From: CAMLJR01 sp964500675
GTDB taxonomy: Bacteria > Pseudomonadota > Gammaproteobacteria > Pseudomonadales > CAMLJR01
NCBI GenBank assembly: GCA_964500675.1
Contig: CAZCNY010000001.1
Span: forward strand, 806,001 to 870,000
DNA length: 64,000 bases
Reading direction: 5' to 3'
The notes below the pieces were generated by a model, which had not been told where the DNA came from, did not search any database, and worked only from the letters and a program-made list of their open reading frames with translations. Of this stretch, positions 1 through 9,177 are shown in pieces. The translations under genes and the position numbers were made by a program. Position 1 is the stretch's first letter; the number at the start of each line of letters is the position of its first letter.

Positions 1-176
1 GGCGCCGGCTCGCGACTCCAATAAATACCGAGCGCCAACATGACCGCGACGACAACAACCAATGCGGTCGCCGCCCAGCGTAGATGCGCGCTGTTGCCGA
101 CGTGTTCGTGCGCCTCCGCGCGCAGCTCTTCTCGCCATGCTTCCGCGCGCCGCGACCACCGCCGCCATTTTATCAT
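1..176 (-). CDS. membrane protein, N-terminal part (possible DUF2333 family), cut by window edge
   Basis: The minus-strand frame starts at ATG 176 and stays open to base 1, so only the first 58 or so residues are visible. They comprise a basic and acidic N-terminus (MIKWRRWSRRAEAWREEL), then one hydrophobic segment ending in GIYWSREPA. A short N-terminal tail, one transmembrane helix and a Y-W-S-x-E-P motif recall the start of DUF2333 inner-membrane proteins of pseudomonads; this is a memory-based resemblance. The gene runs in the same direction as the periplasmic protein before it, which ends 30 bases upstream of this ATG, so the two may be co-transcribed. Function unknown. Confidence 0.5.
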   Translation of the reverse strand, partial: MIKWRRWSRRAEAWREELRAEAHEHVGNSAHLRWAATALVVVVAVMLALGIYWSREPA

Positions 177-206
177 TTCAAATTAATCCCTATCTCTGCG
201 ACATTA

Positions 207-647
207 CTAACGAGCAACGCCGAGCATTTTTACCACAGGGAGACGCGCGTTATACGATCTCCCCTCTTCGTCGAGCAGCGTAACGTTGATGCTTTCACCC
301 GCGTGCAGCGAATGTTTTAAGTTAGTCAGCACGAGCTGGTAACCAGCGGGTGCCAACAGGATCTTTGCGTGAGCGGGAATAACAAGCCGCCGCACCATCT
401 CCATACGCATCGCTCCACCTTCACGGCGATCGACAGATATCTCGGCGGTTTGCGCGGCGTCACTGGTCGCGGCGACAATCGCTACGGGACGATCGCTGTC
501 GTTGACGATACTCATGTACGCCGCGCTCGTGCTCTGCCCCGGCGGTAATTCACGCACATAACCCTCGCGAATTTGTAACGACCCGGCCCATGCAACCGCG
601 CTGCAGAACATCAGCGCTGTTGTCGTTAGAAACCTCAGCTTTTGCAT
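207..647 (-). CDS. PCu(A)C-type periplasmic copper chaperone-like protein, ligands mostly missing
   Basis: A 146-residue exported protein with a signal peptide (residues 1-21, cleavage near AWA-GS). ATG 647 is preferred over upstream starts because a GGAG ribosome site lies just before it. The fold pattern of the PCu(A)C (DUF461) family is recognisable: R-P-V strand, G-A-M-R-M, a P-A turn, L-x-P-A-G-Y, and a C-terminal beta strand. Family members carry Cu(I) on an H..M..H.M set and help load the CuA site of cytochrome oxidase. Here the first His is Ser71 and the H-x-M pair reads Gln104-Leu-Val106; only Met80/Met82 remain. The assignment to the fold is good, but copper transfer cannot be assumed. 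It could be a paralogue with another periplasmic role. Confidence 0.75.
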   Translation of the reverse strand: MQKLRFLTTTALMFCSAVAWAGSLQIREGYVRELPPGQSTSAAYMSIVNDSDRPVAIVAATSDAAQTAEISVDRREGGAMRMEMVRRLVIPAHAKILLAPAGYQLVLTNLKHSLHAGESINVTLLDEEGRSYNARLPVVKMLGVAR

Positions 648-889
648 AGCTGCTCCAAAAATCGCAAAAATTCCACGCACTATAGCAACAGCTTAGCCCC
701 ACTCAAAAACATCGCCGTGCGAGCTCGAAAATCGCGGCACAGGTCACGGCTTTGCGCGCTAGGTCTCAACAACAACATATGCAGCAGCGCCTTCCGCTAC
801 ACTACGCAAACAGAAAAATTTTTCGTTTCGGATATTAGCGGCCATTCTCCGTCTAATCCGATCTCAACCCAAACGACATAGCGATCACG

Positions 890-2644
890 ATGACCCGTCA
901 CCTCTTTCTAGCGCTTCTATTTTGCCTGATCGGTAATGCAATCCTAAGCGGGTGCGCGCACGCGGCAATCGATCCGTTCAAGTCGTCCAGCGTGACTACT
1001 CAGGACGAGTTCCTGCCCGTCAAAGAAGCCTATCGGCCCACGCTCGAATTTATCAACGACAACCTGCGACTGCACTGGGATATCGCGGAGGGCTACTACC
1101 TCTATCGCCATCAGTTCGCTTTCAAAACCACAACGGGCGCTGATATAGCCGCGCAAATTCCAGCCGGCAAAGGCAAGGAAGACGAATTTTTCGGACACGT
1201 CGAAGTGTACTACCACACGCTCGATATTGTTTTGCCCCCCCCAGCGTCCGCGCAAACCGCGGTGCTAGCCGTCACTGCACAGGGCTGCGCCGACGCCGGT
1301 TTGTGCTACCCGCCGACGACGTGGTATTGGAGCGTCGATCCGATTGCGAAAACAGTTGTTGCTCGCGATGCACCTTCGACAGCAGCCTCTGCAAGCGCAC
1401 CGCCGCCACGGAGTGACACCAAACCCAAGCCCCGCTCGTGGCTCATGATGCTGCTGTTCGCCGTCGTCGGTGGCAGCATTCTGAACTTGATGCCATGCGT
1501 ATTTCCCGTACTGAGCTTGAAGGTGCTCGCGTTCGCCAGCCATAAGGAGGAGCATCTCGCTGTGCATGGCTTCGTCTACACCAGCGGTGTTGTGCTGAGC
1601 TTCGTACTTGTCGCGATTGCGCTGCTCGCACTCAAAGCCGCAGGGCAGGCCATCGGCTGGGGCTTTCAGCTGCAACAGCCGTGGTTTGTCGCCGCGCTCG
1701 CCTATTTATTTTTCGCGATGGGTTTGAGCTTATCGGGCCTCTGGACACTCGGCGGCAGTTGGATGGGCTTCGGCAACGATCTCGCGAGCCGCGCGGGCTA
1801 CAGCGGCAGCTTCTTTACCGGCATGCTCGCGACACTCGTTGCCAGCCCGTGCACCGCCCCATTCATGGCTCCCGCGCTGGGTTTTGCCGCGACGCAATCC
1901 GCACCGCTGGCACTGCTGATTTTCGCAGCATTGGGTTTCGGTATGGCGCTGCCCATACTCGTACTCTGCTTGAACCCGCGGCTGCTCTCATATATCCCGC
2001 GACCGGGCATGTGGATGGATTATTTCAAGCAGGCGCTGGCGTTTCCGCTCTACGCAACGGCGATCTGGCTGTGCTGGGTGGCCGGACGACAGAGCGGCGC
2101 GACGGGAATGATGGCCGTTCTTGCCGGCGCTTTAGCGATTACCTTTGGACTCTGGCTCTGGTCTTTTGGAAATCGGGGGCGCCTCGGTCATCTCGCGCGC
2201 GCTATTGCGCTGATCGGCTTTGCGATTGCATTCGCCATCCTCGGCAGCCCGTTGTTGCAGGAAATGACGCCAACGGCGATCGCTGAGCAGTCCGCAAGCC
2301 GAAACTGGGAGCCATACTCGAAGGAAAAACTCGCTGCGCTACGCGCGGACGGAAGGGCTGTATTTATCAATGCCACGGCCGATTGGTGCATCACCTGCCT
2401 CACCAACGAAAAGGTGACGTTGAGTAATAGCGAAGTTAAGGATGCGTTCGCGCGCCACCACGTCACTTACCTCAAGGCTGACTGGACGCATTACGATGCC
2501 GGAATCACGGCATTACTCGCGCAATTTGGCCGCAATGGCGTGCCGCTGTATGTTTTCTTTCCTGCTGGAACAGACTCTCGGCCCGTCGTGTTGCCGCAGC
2601 TCTTGCGTCCATCCAAGGTGACCGAGATCCTCGACACACACTAA
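890..2644 (+). CDS. dsbD: thiol:disulfide interchange protein DsbD
   Basis: A 584-aa protein that passes electrons from cytoplasmic thioredoxin across the inner membrane to periplasmic partners such as DsbC and cytochrome c maturation proteins. The N-terminal immunoglobulin-like domain (to about residue 165) carries the pair C133/C139 in CADAGLC. The transmembrane domain (about 185-455) has C203 in NLMPCVFPV and C321 in VASPCTAPF. The C-terminal thioredoxin-like domain has the CxxC at C500/C503 (ADWCITC). All three cysteine pairs are present, so it should be active. The signal peptide contains LSGC at residues 19-22, which resembles a lipobox, but cleavage after AHA is also possible. It precedes aroQ-accBC, as in Pseudomonas. 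Confidence 0.95.
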   Translation: MTRHLFLALLFCLIGNAILSGCAHAAIDPFKSSSVTTQDEFLPVKEAYRPTLEFINDNLRLHWDIAEGYYLYRHQFAFKTTTGADIAAQIPAGKGKEDEFFGHVEVYYHTLDIVLPPPASAQTAVLAVTAQGCADAGLCYPPTTWYWSVDPIAKTVVARDAPSTAASASAPPPRSDTKPKPRSWLMMLLFAVVGGSILNLMPCVFPVLSLKVLAFASHKEEHLAVHGFVYTSGVVLSFVLVAIALLALKAAGQAIGWGFQLQQPWFVAALAYLFFAMGLSLSGLWTLGGSWMGFGNDLASRAGYSGSFFTGMLATLVASPCTAPFMAPALGFAATQSAPLALLIFAALGFGMALPILVLCLNPRLLSYIPRPGMWMDYFKQALAFPLYATAIWLCWVAGRQSGATGMMAVLAGALAITFGLWLWSFGNRGRLGHLARAIALIGFAIAFAILGSPLLQEMTPTAIAEQSASRNWEPYSKEKLAALRADGRAVFINATADWCITCLTNEKVTLSNSEVKDAFARHHVTYLKADWTHYDAGITALLAQFGRNGVPLYVFFPAGTDSRPVVLPQLLRPSKVTEILDTH

Positions 2645-2723
2645 AAACCACAACTCCCAAGTGAAGCATCTGACCCAATTTCGGTAATTTGCAGCAAAAT
2701 GATACGATCCTCGCTAATTTTTC

Positions 2724-2753
2724 TTGAGCTGATGTGCAGATCTCATGCACAAT
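2724..2753 (+). promoter_or_regulatory. possible sigma-70 promoter for aroQ-accBC
   Basis: TTGAGC (2724-2729) and CACAAT (2748-2753) are separated by 18 bases, 68 bases before the aroQ start, in the only sizeable gap between dsbD and aroQ. Both hexamers are imperfect, so this is a weak call. Confidence 0.25.
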
Positions 2754-2820
2754 GATTGTAAATGTTCGCCTCAAAGCGACGACAATTAGAATTCTCGGGC
2801 GTGCTCATGGGAAAAAGTTC

Positions 2821-3264
2821 ATGGCGCTGATATTGGTTCTGCACGGGCCCAACCTCAATCTCTTGGGGTCGCGCGAGCCCGAGGTCTACGGCACCACCAC
2901 GCTCGCCGATATCGATCGCGCGCTAACCGAGCAAGCCAACGCGGCCGGCCACCAATTGCAACACTTTCAAAGCAACGCAGAGCACGAGTTGATAAACCGT
3001 GTACATGCGTCTAAGACTGACAAAGTTGCCTTCATTCTGCTCAACCCCGGCGCCTTTACCCACACCAGCATTGCGCTGCGCGACGCACTCGTCGGCGTCG
3101 ACATTCCATTTATCGAGCTGCACCTTTCCAATGTGCACGCACGCGAAAGTTTCCGTCACCACTCCTATTTTTCGGATGTGGCCGTTGGCGTGATTTGCGG
3201 TTTCGGCGCACACAGCTACGAACTGGCCCTACAAGCGGCGATTAAACGCATCGCGCGCAGCTAA
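2821..3264 (+). CDS. aroQ: type II 3-dehydroquinate dehydratase
   Basis: A 147-aa cytoplasmic enzyme that dehydrates 3-dehydroquinate to 3-dehydroshikimate in the shikimate pathway. The start ATG 2821 gives the family N-terminus MALILVLHGPNLNLLGSREP and follows a GGGA-containing site. Diagnostic type II features: P-N-L-N-L-L-G near the N-terminus, the flexible-loop region R-E-x-x-x-Y with catalytic Tyr (EPEVYG), the FQSNAEHELI segment, N-P-G-A-F-T-H with catalytic His, and ELHLSNVHARESFR at the active site. Length is normal. It sits directly upstream of accB-accC, an arrangement common in gammaproteobacteria. Confidence 0.96.
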   Translation: MALILVLHGPNLNLLGSREPEVYGTTTLADIDRALTEQANAAGHQLQHFQSNAEHELINRVHASKTDKVAFILLNPGAFTHTSIALRDALVGVDIPFIELHLSNVHARESFRHHSYFSDVAVGVICGFGAHSYELALQAAIKRIARS

Positions 3265-3324
3265 CCATTTTCGCCGCATGCAACACATCCGAGACTTTTA
3301 AAGACAGACCTGCAGAGAGAGACG

Positions 3325-3792
3325 ATGGATATACGCAAAGTTAAGAAGTTGATTGAACTGCTCGAAGAATCGAACATCGATGAAATCGAGATCAAAGAGG
3401 GCGAGGAATCGGTGCGTATCAGCCGCAATCGCGCCAGCAATCAACCACAATACTTCGCCGCGCCACCGATGATGGCCGCAGCACCCGCTCCAGCGCCCGT
3501 CACCGCGGCAACCGTTGCTGCGGCGGCTCCAGAGGAAAGTAAAGCGGCCGCGACGAACGGCCACATCGTCAGATCGCCGATGGTCGGCACCTTCTACCGC
3601 GCACCGTCGCCGAGCTCGCCGCCGTTCGTGGAAGTCGGTAAGCACGTAAAGGTCGGTGACGTCATCTGTATCGTCGAAGCGATGAAAATGCTGAATCAAA
3701 TCGAAGCGGATAAAGCGGGTGTCGTTGAAGCGATCTTGGCAGAGGACGGTCAACCGGTGGAGTTCGATCAGCCACTGATCACGATCGTTTAA
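3325..3792 (+). CDS. accB: biotin carboxyl carrier protein of acetyl-CoA carboxylase
   Basis: A 155-aa carrier that holds the biotin shuttled between biotin carboxylase and carboxyltransferase in the first step of fatty-acid synthesis. Residues 1-40 form the conserved N-terminal segment (MDIRKVKKLIELLEESNIDE), 45-75 an Ala/Pro-rich linker, and about 78-155 the biotinyl domain. The biotinylated lysine is K121 in EAMKM, and the 'thumb' region (YRAPSPSSPPFVEVG) of bacterial AccB is present. The gene is followed closely by accC, with a purine-rich GAGAGAGACG site before the ATG. Confidence 0.97.
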   Translation: MDIRKVKKLIELLEESNIDEIEIKEGEESVRISRNRASNQPQYFAAPPMMAAAPAPAPVTAATVAAAAPEESKAAATNGHIVRSPMVGTFYRAPSPSSPPFVEVGKHVKVGDVICIVEAMKMLNQIEADKAGVVEAILAEDGQPVEFDQPLITIV

Positions 3793-3871
3793 ACCCTCCA
3801 GGGCTATCTGAACGGCGCACTCATTGCGCGCCCGCCGGACGAACTGGCCTCACAAACAAACTGGGAAGCCC

Positions 3872-5212
3872 ATGCTCGAAAAAGTCGTTATCGCCAATCG
3901 CGGAGAAATCGCGTTGCGCATTCTGCGTGCGTGCAAAGAGCTCGGCATCAAGACTGTCGCCGTACACTCCTCCGTCGATCGCAACTTGATGCACGTGCGC
4001 CTCGCCGACGAATCGGTCTGCATCGGCCCTGCACCATCTCCGAAAAGCTATCTGAATGGTCCCGCAATTATCAGCGCCGCCGAAGTCACCGACGCCGTCG
4101 CGATTCATCCGGGCTACGGCTTTCTCGCCGAGAACGCCGATTTCGCCGAGCAAGTGGAAAAAAGCGGCTTTGTGTTTATCGGCCCGACCGCCGACGTGAT
4201 CCGGCTGATGGGCGATAAAGTCTCCGCGATAGCAGCGATGAAAAAAGCCGGCGTGCCAACCGTACCCGGCTCCGATGGCCCGATCACCGATGACGAAGCG
4301 CGCACAGTAAAAATCGCGCGCAAAATCGGCTATCCCGTCATTATCAAAGCCGCAGCGGGCGGCGGCGGGCGCGGTATGCGCGTCGTACACTCTGAAGCCG
4401 CGTTATTGAATGCGATTTATGTGACGCAGGCCGAAGCCAAAGCGGCATTCGGCGACGACACGGTATATATCGAAAAATTTTTGGAAAATCCGCGTCACGT
4501 CGAAATTCAAGTACTCGCCGATGGCCAAGGCCACGCGATCGCACTCGGCGATCGCGATTGTTCATTGCAACGACGCCATCAAAAGGTACTGGAAGAGGCA
4601 CCCGCACCCGGCATTCCGGACAAGGCGCGCGCCGAAGTTGTAAAAGCCTGTGTCGACGCCTGTGTCAGCATCGGCTATCGCGGCGCCGGCACCTTCGAGT
4701 TTTTGTACGAAAATGGCGGTTTCTATTTCATCGAAATGAATACGCGCGTGCAGGTCGAACACCCTGTCACCGAAATGGTCACAGGCATCGATATCATTAA
4801 AGAACAATTGCGCATCGCCTCAGGCGAAAAACTTTTGATCAAACAGAGCGACATCAAAATTCACGGCCACGCATTCGAGTGCCGCATCAATGCCGAGGAT
4901 CCAAAAACCTTCGTGCCCTGCCCCGGCAAAGTCACCCATTTTCATGCGCCGGGCGGTCCCGGCGTACGCGTCGATTCGCATCTTTACAGCGGTTATACGG
5001 TGCCGCCGAATTACGATTCAATGATCGCGAAAATCATCACTCATGGTGACACGCGCGAAGAGGCGCTGAACCGTATGCGTCAAGCGCTCGATGAACTCGT
5101 CGTCGAAGGCATTCGCACCAATCAGGAAATGCAGCGTGATCTCGTGCGCGATGCAGGTTTTCGCAAGGGCTGTGTCAACATCCACTATCTTGAAAAGAAA
5201 TTAAAATCCTAG
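3872..5212 (+). CDS. accC: biotin carboxylase subunit of acetyl-CoA carboxylase
   Basis: A 446-aa ATP-grasp enzyme that carboxylates the AccB biotin with bicarbonate and ATP. ATG 3872 gives the typical N-terminus MLEKVVIANRGEIALRIL, preceded by GGGAAG; upstream in-frame codons add a non-conserved extension. Visible signatures: the N-terminal domain (1-115), the glycine-rich ATP loop AAAGGGGRGMR, the HVEIQVLAD strand, and the catalytic loop EMNTRVQVEHPVTE. Length matches the family. It lies 79 bases after accB, in one operon with aroQ-accB. Confidence 0.97.
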   Translation: MLEKVVIANRGEIALRILRACKELGIKTVAVHSSVDRNLMHVRLADESVCIGPAPSPKSYLNGPAIISAAEVTDAVAIHPGYGFLAENADFAEQVEKSGFVFIGPTADVIRLMGDKVSAIAAMKKAGVPTVPGSDGPITDDEARTVKIARKIGYPVIIKAAAGGGGRGMRVVHSEAALLNAIYVTQAEAKAAFGDDTVYIEKFLENPRHVEIQVLADGQGHAIALGDRDCSLQRRHQKVLEEAPAPGIPDKARAEVVKACVDACVSIGYRGAGTFEFLYENGGFYFIEMNTRVQVEHPVTEMVTGIDIIKEQLRIASGEKLLIKQSDIKIHGHAFECRINAEDPKTFVPCPGKVTHFHAPGGPGVRVDSHLYSGYTVPPNYDSMIAKIITHGDTREEALNRMRQALDELVVEGIRTNQEMQRDLVRDAGFRKGCVNIHYLEKKLKS

Positions 5213-5259
5213 GTCGAAGAGCAATTGAAATCGTAAACCGCATGATGGTGCGAATTTAA

Positions 5260-6150
5260 GTGACCTGGCTGCAATTGATTATCGCGAGCAATCGCGATCA
5301 GGCCGCCGCGCTCGAAGATGCGCTGCTCGATGGCGGCGCCGTTTCGGTTACGCTGCAAGACAACGCCGATGAGCCCGTACTCGAACCCGGCGTCGGTGAA
5401 ACGCCGCTGTGGAGCGCGACCAAAGTCACCGCGCTATTCACCGAAGATACCGCGATAGAAATGGTGCTCGCGGCGCTCGCCGCGCAATTTCCCAATCTAC
5501 CGCCGTGGTCGCTCGAACGCGTTGAGGAGCAGGCGTGGGAGCGCGCCTGGATGGCCGACTTTCAACCGATGCGATTCGGCCGACGGCTGTGGATTTGCCC
5601 GAGCTGGTGCGAACCACCGGATCCGACCGGTGTAGTGCTCGCACTCGACCCTGGCCTCGCTTTCGGCACGGGCACACACCCGACGACCGCGCTATGCCTG
5701 GAATGGCTGGACGGCATCGAATTAAACGGCGCCACCGTGCTCGACTACGGTTGCGGTTCGGGCATTCTCGCAATTGCGGCATTATTGCTCGGGGCCGACA
5801 AAGCTATCGCCGTCGACAACGATCCGCAAGCGCTGATCGCTACGTGCGACAACGCGCTGCGCAACGCCATCGATCCGCGGCGACTGCTGACCTTCGCCCC
5901 AGAGCAAGTGCCCGATGATTGCGTTGCCGACGTCACAGTCGCCAACATCCTGGCTGGCCCGCTGCAAACGCTCGCACCATTGCTGGCGCGACACACGCGC
6001 GGCAGTGGTTTAATTGCGCTATCGGGAATTCTCGATGAACAAGCGACAGCCGTGACTGCATGTTATCGACACAATTTCGATATGCAACCCGCCGTATCGA
6101 AAGACGGCTGGGCGCGTCTAAGCGGCGTCAAGCGGCGCGAATTAAAATGA
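5260..6150 (+). CDS. prmA: ribosomal protein L11 methyltransferase
   Basis: A 296-aa S-adenosylmethionine-dependent enzyme that trimethylates lysines and the N-terminus of ribosomal protein L11. The start is GTG 5260 (MTWLQLIIASNRDQ), the usual PrmA N-terminus. The substrate-recognition domain covers about 1-100. The AdoMet domain has motif I DYGCGSGILAIAALLLGA, the acidic loop AVDNDPQA, and the NILAGPL motif typical of PrmA. It lies 47 bases after accC; accBC-prmA linkage is common in gammaproteobacteria. Confidence 0.95.
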   Translation: MTWLQLIIASNRDQAAALEDALLDGGAVSVTLQDNADEPVLEPGVGETPLWSATKVTALFTEDTAIEMVLAALAAQFPNLPPWSLERVEEQAWERAWMADFQPMRFGRRLWICPSWCEPPDPTGVVLALDPGLAFGTGTHPTTALCLEWLDGIELNGATVLDYGCGSGILAIAALLLGADKAIAVDNDPQALIATCDNALRNAIDPRRLLTFAPEQVPDDCVADVTVANILAGPLQTLAPLLARHTRGSGLIALSGILDEQATAVTACYRHNFDMQPAVSKDGWARLSGVKRRELK

Positions 6151-6302
6151 GTTTTCGGTGCAACAGCACGCGCCAATGCAAGGTCAAACCTATTCGTAAA
6201 CGTTAAAACCCCCAGCGAAAGTCAAAGCGAATAACGTCGACTACACTGCAAGCAGTTTTGTCACCGTTTCGCGCGTTGCAAAGCAGGAAACCATTTCAGC
6301 AC

Positions 6303-7616
6303 ATGGACCATCGCATCACTCAATGCCCGCGCTGCGGCACCTCGTTCCGCGTCACCGAAGCGCATCTCGCCGTGGCAGCTGGCGCCGTGCGTTGCGGCTC
6401 ATGCCTGCACATCTTCAATGCGCGCGATCACTGGGTCGATGAAACGCCCGCCGCGTCGATGCAACCCGAAAAGCCACTCGCGGCAAAACAAATCGAAGAA
6501 ATCGAAATCGATGACGATGCGCTGTTCGATGATGAATCACCGCTCTTCGACGAAGACGAGCCCGCGCCGATAAAAACCAGCAGTGGTGCGATTTTCAATC
6601 CGGCCGACGACGATTTCGATGTTATCGACGACAGTGGCCCCGAAGAATTCAGCGAAACTTTTCTTGAGATCAATAGCTGGGAAGAAGACAGCGCTCACAG
6701 CTTCAGCCACGAACGCGGTGTCGATGATAGCGAAGAGGACGAATCGACCGAACACGCTTGGACGCAGAAGCTGCTCGAGGAAAACGGCGAAAAAATTTCA
6801 ACGGAGTCAGGCGCACCCGAGCGCTCGACGCTATTCGACGATTTCGACAATGTGCTCGACGCGGTGCCCGAAATCGAGGAGCCCGAAGCCCACGCGCCCG
6901 AGCCGAGCGAAAACGTCGGATTCTCCGCCGAGTTTTTGAGTCTCGATGCCGGCTACAACGAAAATCCGCGCGAAACTACGAAAACAACCATCGCTGCCGC
7001 CGATGATGAAATCGTGTTTGAATCGATGCGCGCGGAACCCATCGGCAATATCGCTGCGGAGCGCCCGCTCCTGGCACTGCGCGACATCAAACAAGAGCCG
7101 CTGCAATTGCATCAATTCGTGCACGAGTCGCGCTGGCCCAAAATACTGTGGCGAATCGGTTTGGTCGCCGCGCTTGCGCTGGGCGGCTGGCAATATATCT
7201 ATTTCAATTTCAACGAGCTTGCGCACGGCTCGCTGCGCCCATGGTTGGCACAAGCCTGCGGTATGCTGAATTGTGTGTTGCCACCGCAACTCGACGTCGC
7301 TCAGATCCGCACCAACAGTTTGATCGTGCGCAGCCATCCAACCCGGCGCGGCGCATTGGCGGTCGATGCCGTCATCTCCAATCAAGCCGATTTTCCACAG
7401 CCCTACCCGACACTGCAGTTACAGTTTTCCGACCTTAACGGCAACCCCGTGGCGGGGCGGCGTTTTCAACCCAGCGAATACCTCAGCGGCGAATTGACCG
7501 GATCGAAGCTGATGCCGGTACACCAGCCCGTGCATATCGCGCTCGAAATCGTCGATCCCGGCGCGCGCGCAGTCAATTACCTGCTGACCGTGGTCGCACC
7601 GGAACCCCAGCAATAA
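6303..7616 (+). CDS. zinc-ribbon (MJ0042-type) and DUF3426 membrane protein
   Basis: A 437-aa protein of unknown function. From ATG 6303 it begins with a zinc ribbon made of CPRC and CGSC (within the first 40 residues; MJ0042-type), followed by a long, strongly acidic, probably disordered stretch rich in D/E (about residues 50-270). One transmembrane helix (LWRIGLVAALALGGWQYIY) is followed by an extracytoplasmic DUF3426 domain to the end. This architecture and its position between prmA and dusB are usual in pseudomonads and relatives. The acidic linker is the least conserved part. A role in envelope or DNA-associated processes would be a guess. Confidence 0.85.
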   Translation: MDHRITQCPRCGTSFRVTEAHLAVAAGAVRCGSCLHIFNARDHWVDETPAASMQPEKPLAAKQIEEIEIDDDALFDDESPLFDEDEPAPIKTSSGAIFNPADDDFDVIDDSGPEEFSETFLEINSWEEDSAHSFSHERGVDDSEEDESTEHAWTQKLLEENGEKISTESGAPERSTLFDDFDNVLDAVPEIEEPEAHAPEPSENVGFSAEFLSLDAGYNENPRETTKTTIAAADDEIVFESMRAEPIGNIAAERPLLALRDIKQEPLQLHQFVHESRWPKILWRIGLVAALALGGWQYIYFNFNELAHGSLRPWLAQACGMLNCVLPPQLDVAQIRTNSLIVRSHPTRRGALAVDAVISNQADFPQPYPTLQLQFSDLNGNPVAGRRFQPSEYLSGELTGSKLMPVHQPVHIALEIVDPGARAVNYLLTVVAPEPQQ

Positions 7617-7735
7617 TCAATTCTCTGATGCAATTTTGCGCATAAACTTGCTGCTCACCCTTTATCCGGGTCGGGCCAGCGGGTATCATAGCGCCCTCTT
7701 TTTCGCTGCTCGCTGCGTCCTCGATTGTTGCCCTC

Positions 7736-8752
7736 ATGTCCGCGCTAACGCATATACCTGCGCCAACCCTGACAGTTGGCGACCACGCGCTCAGCAGCCC
7801 CGTGATATTGGCACCGATGGCGGGAGTAACCGATCGACCGTTTCGCACGCTGTGCCGTCAACTCGGCGCCGGCCTCGCGGTTTCGGAAATGGTAACCAGC
7901 GACAGCGCGCTGTGGCGTAGCCGTAAATCCCAGTGGCGCCTGGATCACCGCGATGAAAGCGGGCCGATCTCGGTGCAAATTGCCGGTAGCGAGCCGCAGC
8001 AGATGGCTGATGCCGCCCAGCTCAATGTCGATAACGGTGCGCAAATCATCGATATCAATATGGGCTGCCCGGCTAAAAAGGTATGCAAGCGCGCGGCGGG
8101 TTCCGCGCTGTTGCGCGACGAGACATTGGTCGAAGCAATTTTGCGCGCGGTGACGCGCGCGGTTACAGTTCCGGTCACACTAAAAATCCGCACAGGATGG
8201 TCGCCGGAACAGCGCAACGCAGTGCGCATCGCACGGATCGCGGAGGCCGCCGGCATTCGCCTGTTAGCCGTTCACGGCCGCACACGCGCCTGCAAGTTTG
8301 AAGGTGAAGCCGAATACGAGACGATCGCCGCAGTAAAAGCGGCCGTGTCGATTCCGGTTGTCGCCAATGGCGATATCGACTCACCTGAAAAAGCCGCTGC
8401 CGTGTTGGCGGCCACACATGCCGATGGCGTCATGATCGGCCGCGCCGCACAGGGGCGACCTTGGTTATGCGGGCAAATTGCGCAATATCTTGCGCACGGA
8501 ACTTACAACGCTGCACCGGACGCTCAGGAATTGCGGCAAATTCTGCTAACGCATCTGCGGAATTTGCACGAATTTTACGGAGAGGCGATGGGTGCGCGCA
8601 TTGCGCGCAAACATGTCGGTTGGTACCTCGCAGACCAACCCGGTGCGACCGGCTTCCAGCGTACATTTAATCAGCTGGAACACGCCGCCGACCAACATCG
8701 CGCTCTCGATCACTGGTTTGCGAGATTGATGAACGAGGAACAAGCAGCATGA
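7736..8752 (+). CDS. dusB: tRNA-dihydrouridine synthase B
   Basis: A 338-aa flavoenzyme that reduces specific uridines in the tRNA D-loop with NADPH. The TIM-barrel begins with ILAPMAGVTDRPFR (FMN site). The catalytic Cys is in NMGCPAKKVC, followed by KIRTGW, the HGRTR motif, VVANGDI and the phosphate-binding MIGRAAQGRPW. Length is normal. The stop overlaps the fis start by 4 bases (ATGA). The dusB-fis operon is a classic, growth-rate-controlled unit in enteric bacteria. Confidence 0.95.
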   Translation: MSALTHIPAPTLTVGDHALSSPVILAPMAGVTDRPFRTLCRQLGAGLAVSEMVTSDSALWRSRKSQWRLDHRDESGPISVQIAGSEPQQMADAAQLNVDNGAQIIDINMGCPAKKVCKRAAGSALLRDETLVEAILRAVTRAVTVPVTLKIRTGWSPEQRNAVRIARIAEAAGIRLLAVHGRTRACKFEGEAEYETIAAVKAAVSIPVVANGDIDSPEKAAAVLAATHADGVMIGRAAQGRPWLCGQIAQYLAHGTYNAAPDAQELRQILLTHLRNLHEFYGEAMGARIARKHVGWYLADQPGATGFQRTFNQLEHAADQHRALDHWFARLMNEEQAA

Positions 8753-9081
8753 ACAACAGCGAACGTTTTGCGACAGATACCGTAGCTTCCGGCACAGCGC
8801 TCAGCGCAACCGATTTGCAGAAACAGCATTTAACTCACGCCCCGGTGTCGCAGGCGCAAACGTTGCGCGACAGCGTCGCCATCGCGCTCAGCAACTATTT
8901 CAAACACCTCGATGGCCAGGACGTCACCGACGTCTACAACATGGTGCTGTCCGAAGTCGAGGCGCCATTGCTCGAAGAAGTTTTGCGCTACACGCGCAAC
9001 AATCAAACCAAAGCAGCCGTCTTGCTTGGCCTCAATCGCGGCACACTGCGTAAAAAACTTAAACAATACGATCTGCTGTAA
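8749..9081 (+). CDS. fis: DNA-binding protein Fis
   Basis: A 110-aa nucleoid protein that bends DNA and activates rRNA and other growth-related promoters. The conserved C-terminal helix-turn-helix reads NNQTKAAVLLGLNRGTLRKK, and the dimerisation helices precede it (LRDSVAIALSNYF, EVEAPLLEEVLRYTR). The N-terminal ~35 residues are longer and more variable than in E. coli Fis (98 aa), as in other pseudomonad-like Fis proteins. It is translationally coupled to dusB and followed by a strong intrinsic terminator. Confidence 0.96.
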   Translation: MNNSERFATDTVASGTALSATDLQKQHLTHAPVSQAQTLRDSVAIALSNYFKHLDGQDVTDVYNMVLSEVEAPLLEEVLRYTRNNQTKAAVLLGLNRGTLRKKLKQYDLL

Positions 9082-9096
9082 TTTTACGGCGAATTG

Positions 9097-9124
9097 AAAA
9101 AGGGGTGATACGTCACCCCTTTTT
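9097..9124 (+). terminator. intrinsic terminator after fis
   Basis: A perfect 12-bp inverted repeat, AAAAAGGGGTGA / TCACCCCTTTTT, with a TACG loop and a terminal U-run, placed 15 bases after the fis stop. It ends the dusB-fis unit. Confidence 0.93.
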
Positions 9125-9177
9125 GTTTACAGACATCTATCTAAATTTTGAATTGATCACTTGATTCGAGATCTTCA

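Noticed and set aside
642..881. Plus-strand frame in the gap before dsbD
   Set aside because: No ribosome site, no recognisable features, and it overlaps the start region of the divergent copper-chaperone-like gene; more likely promoter region.
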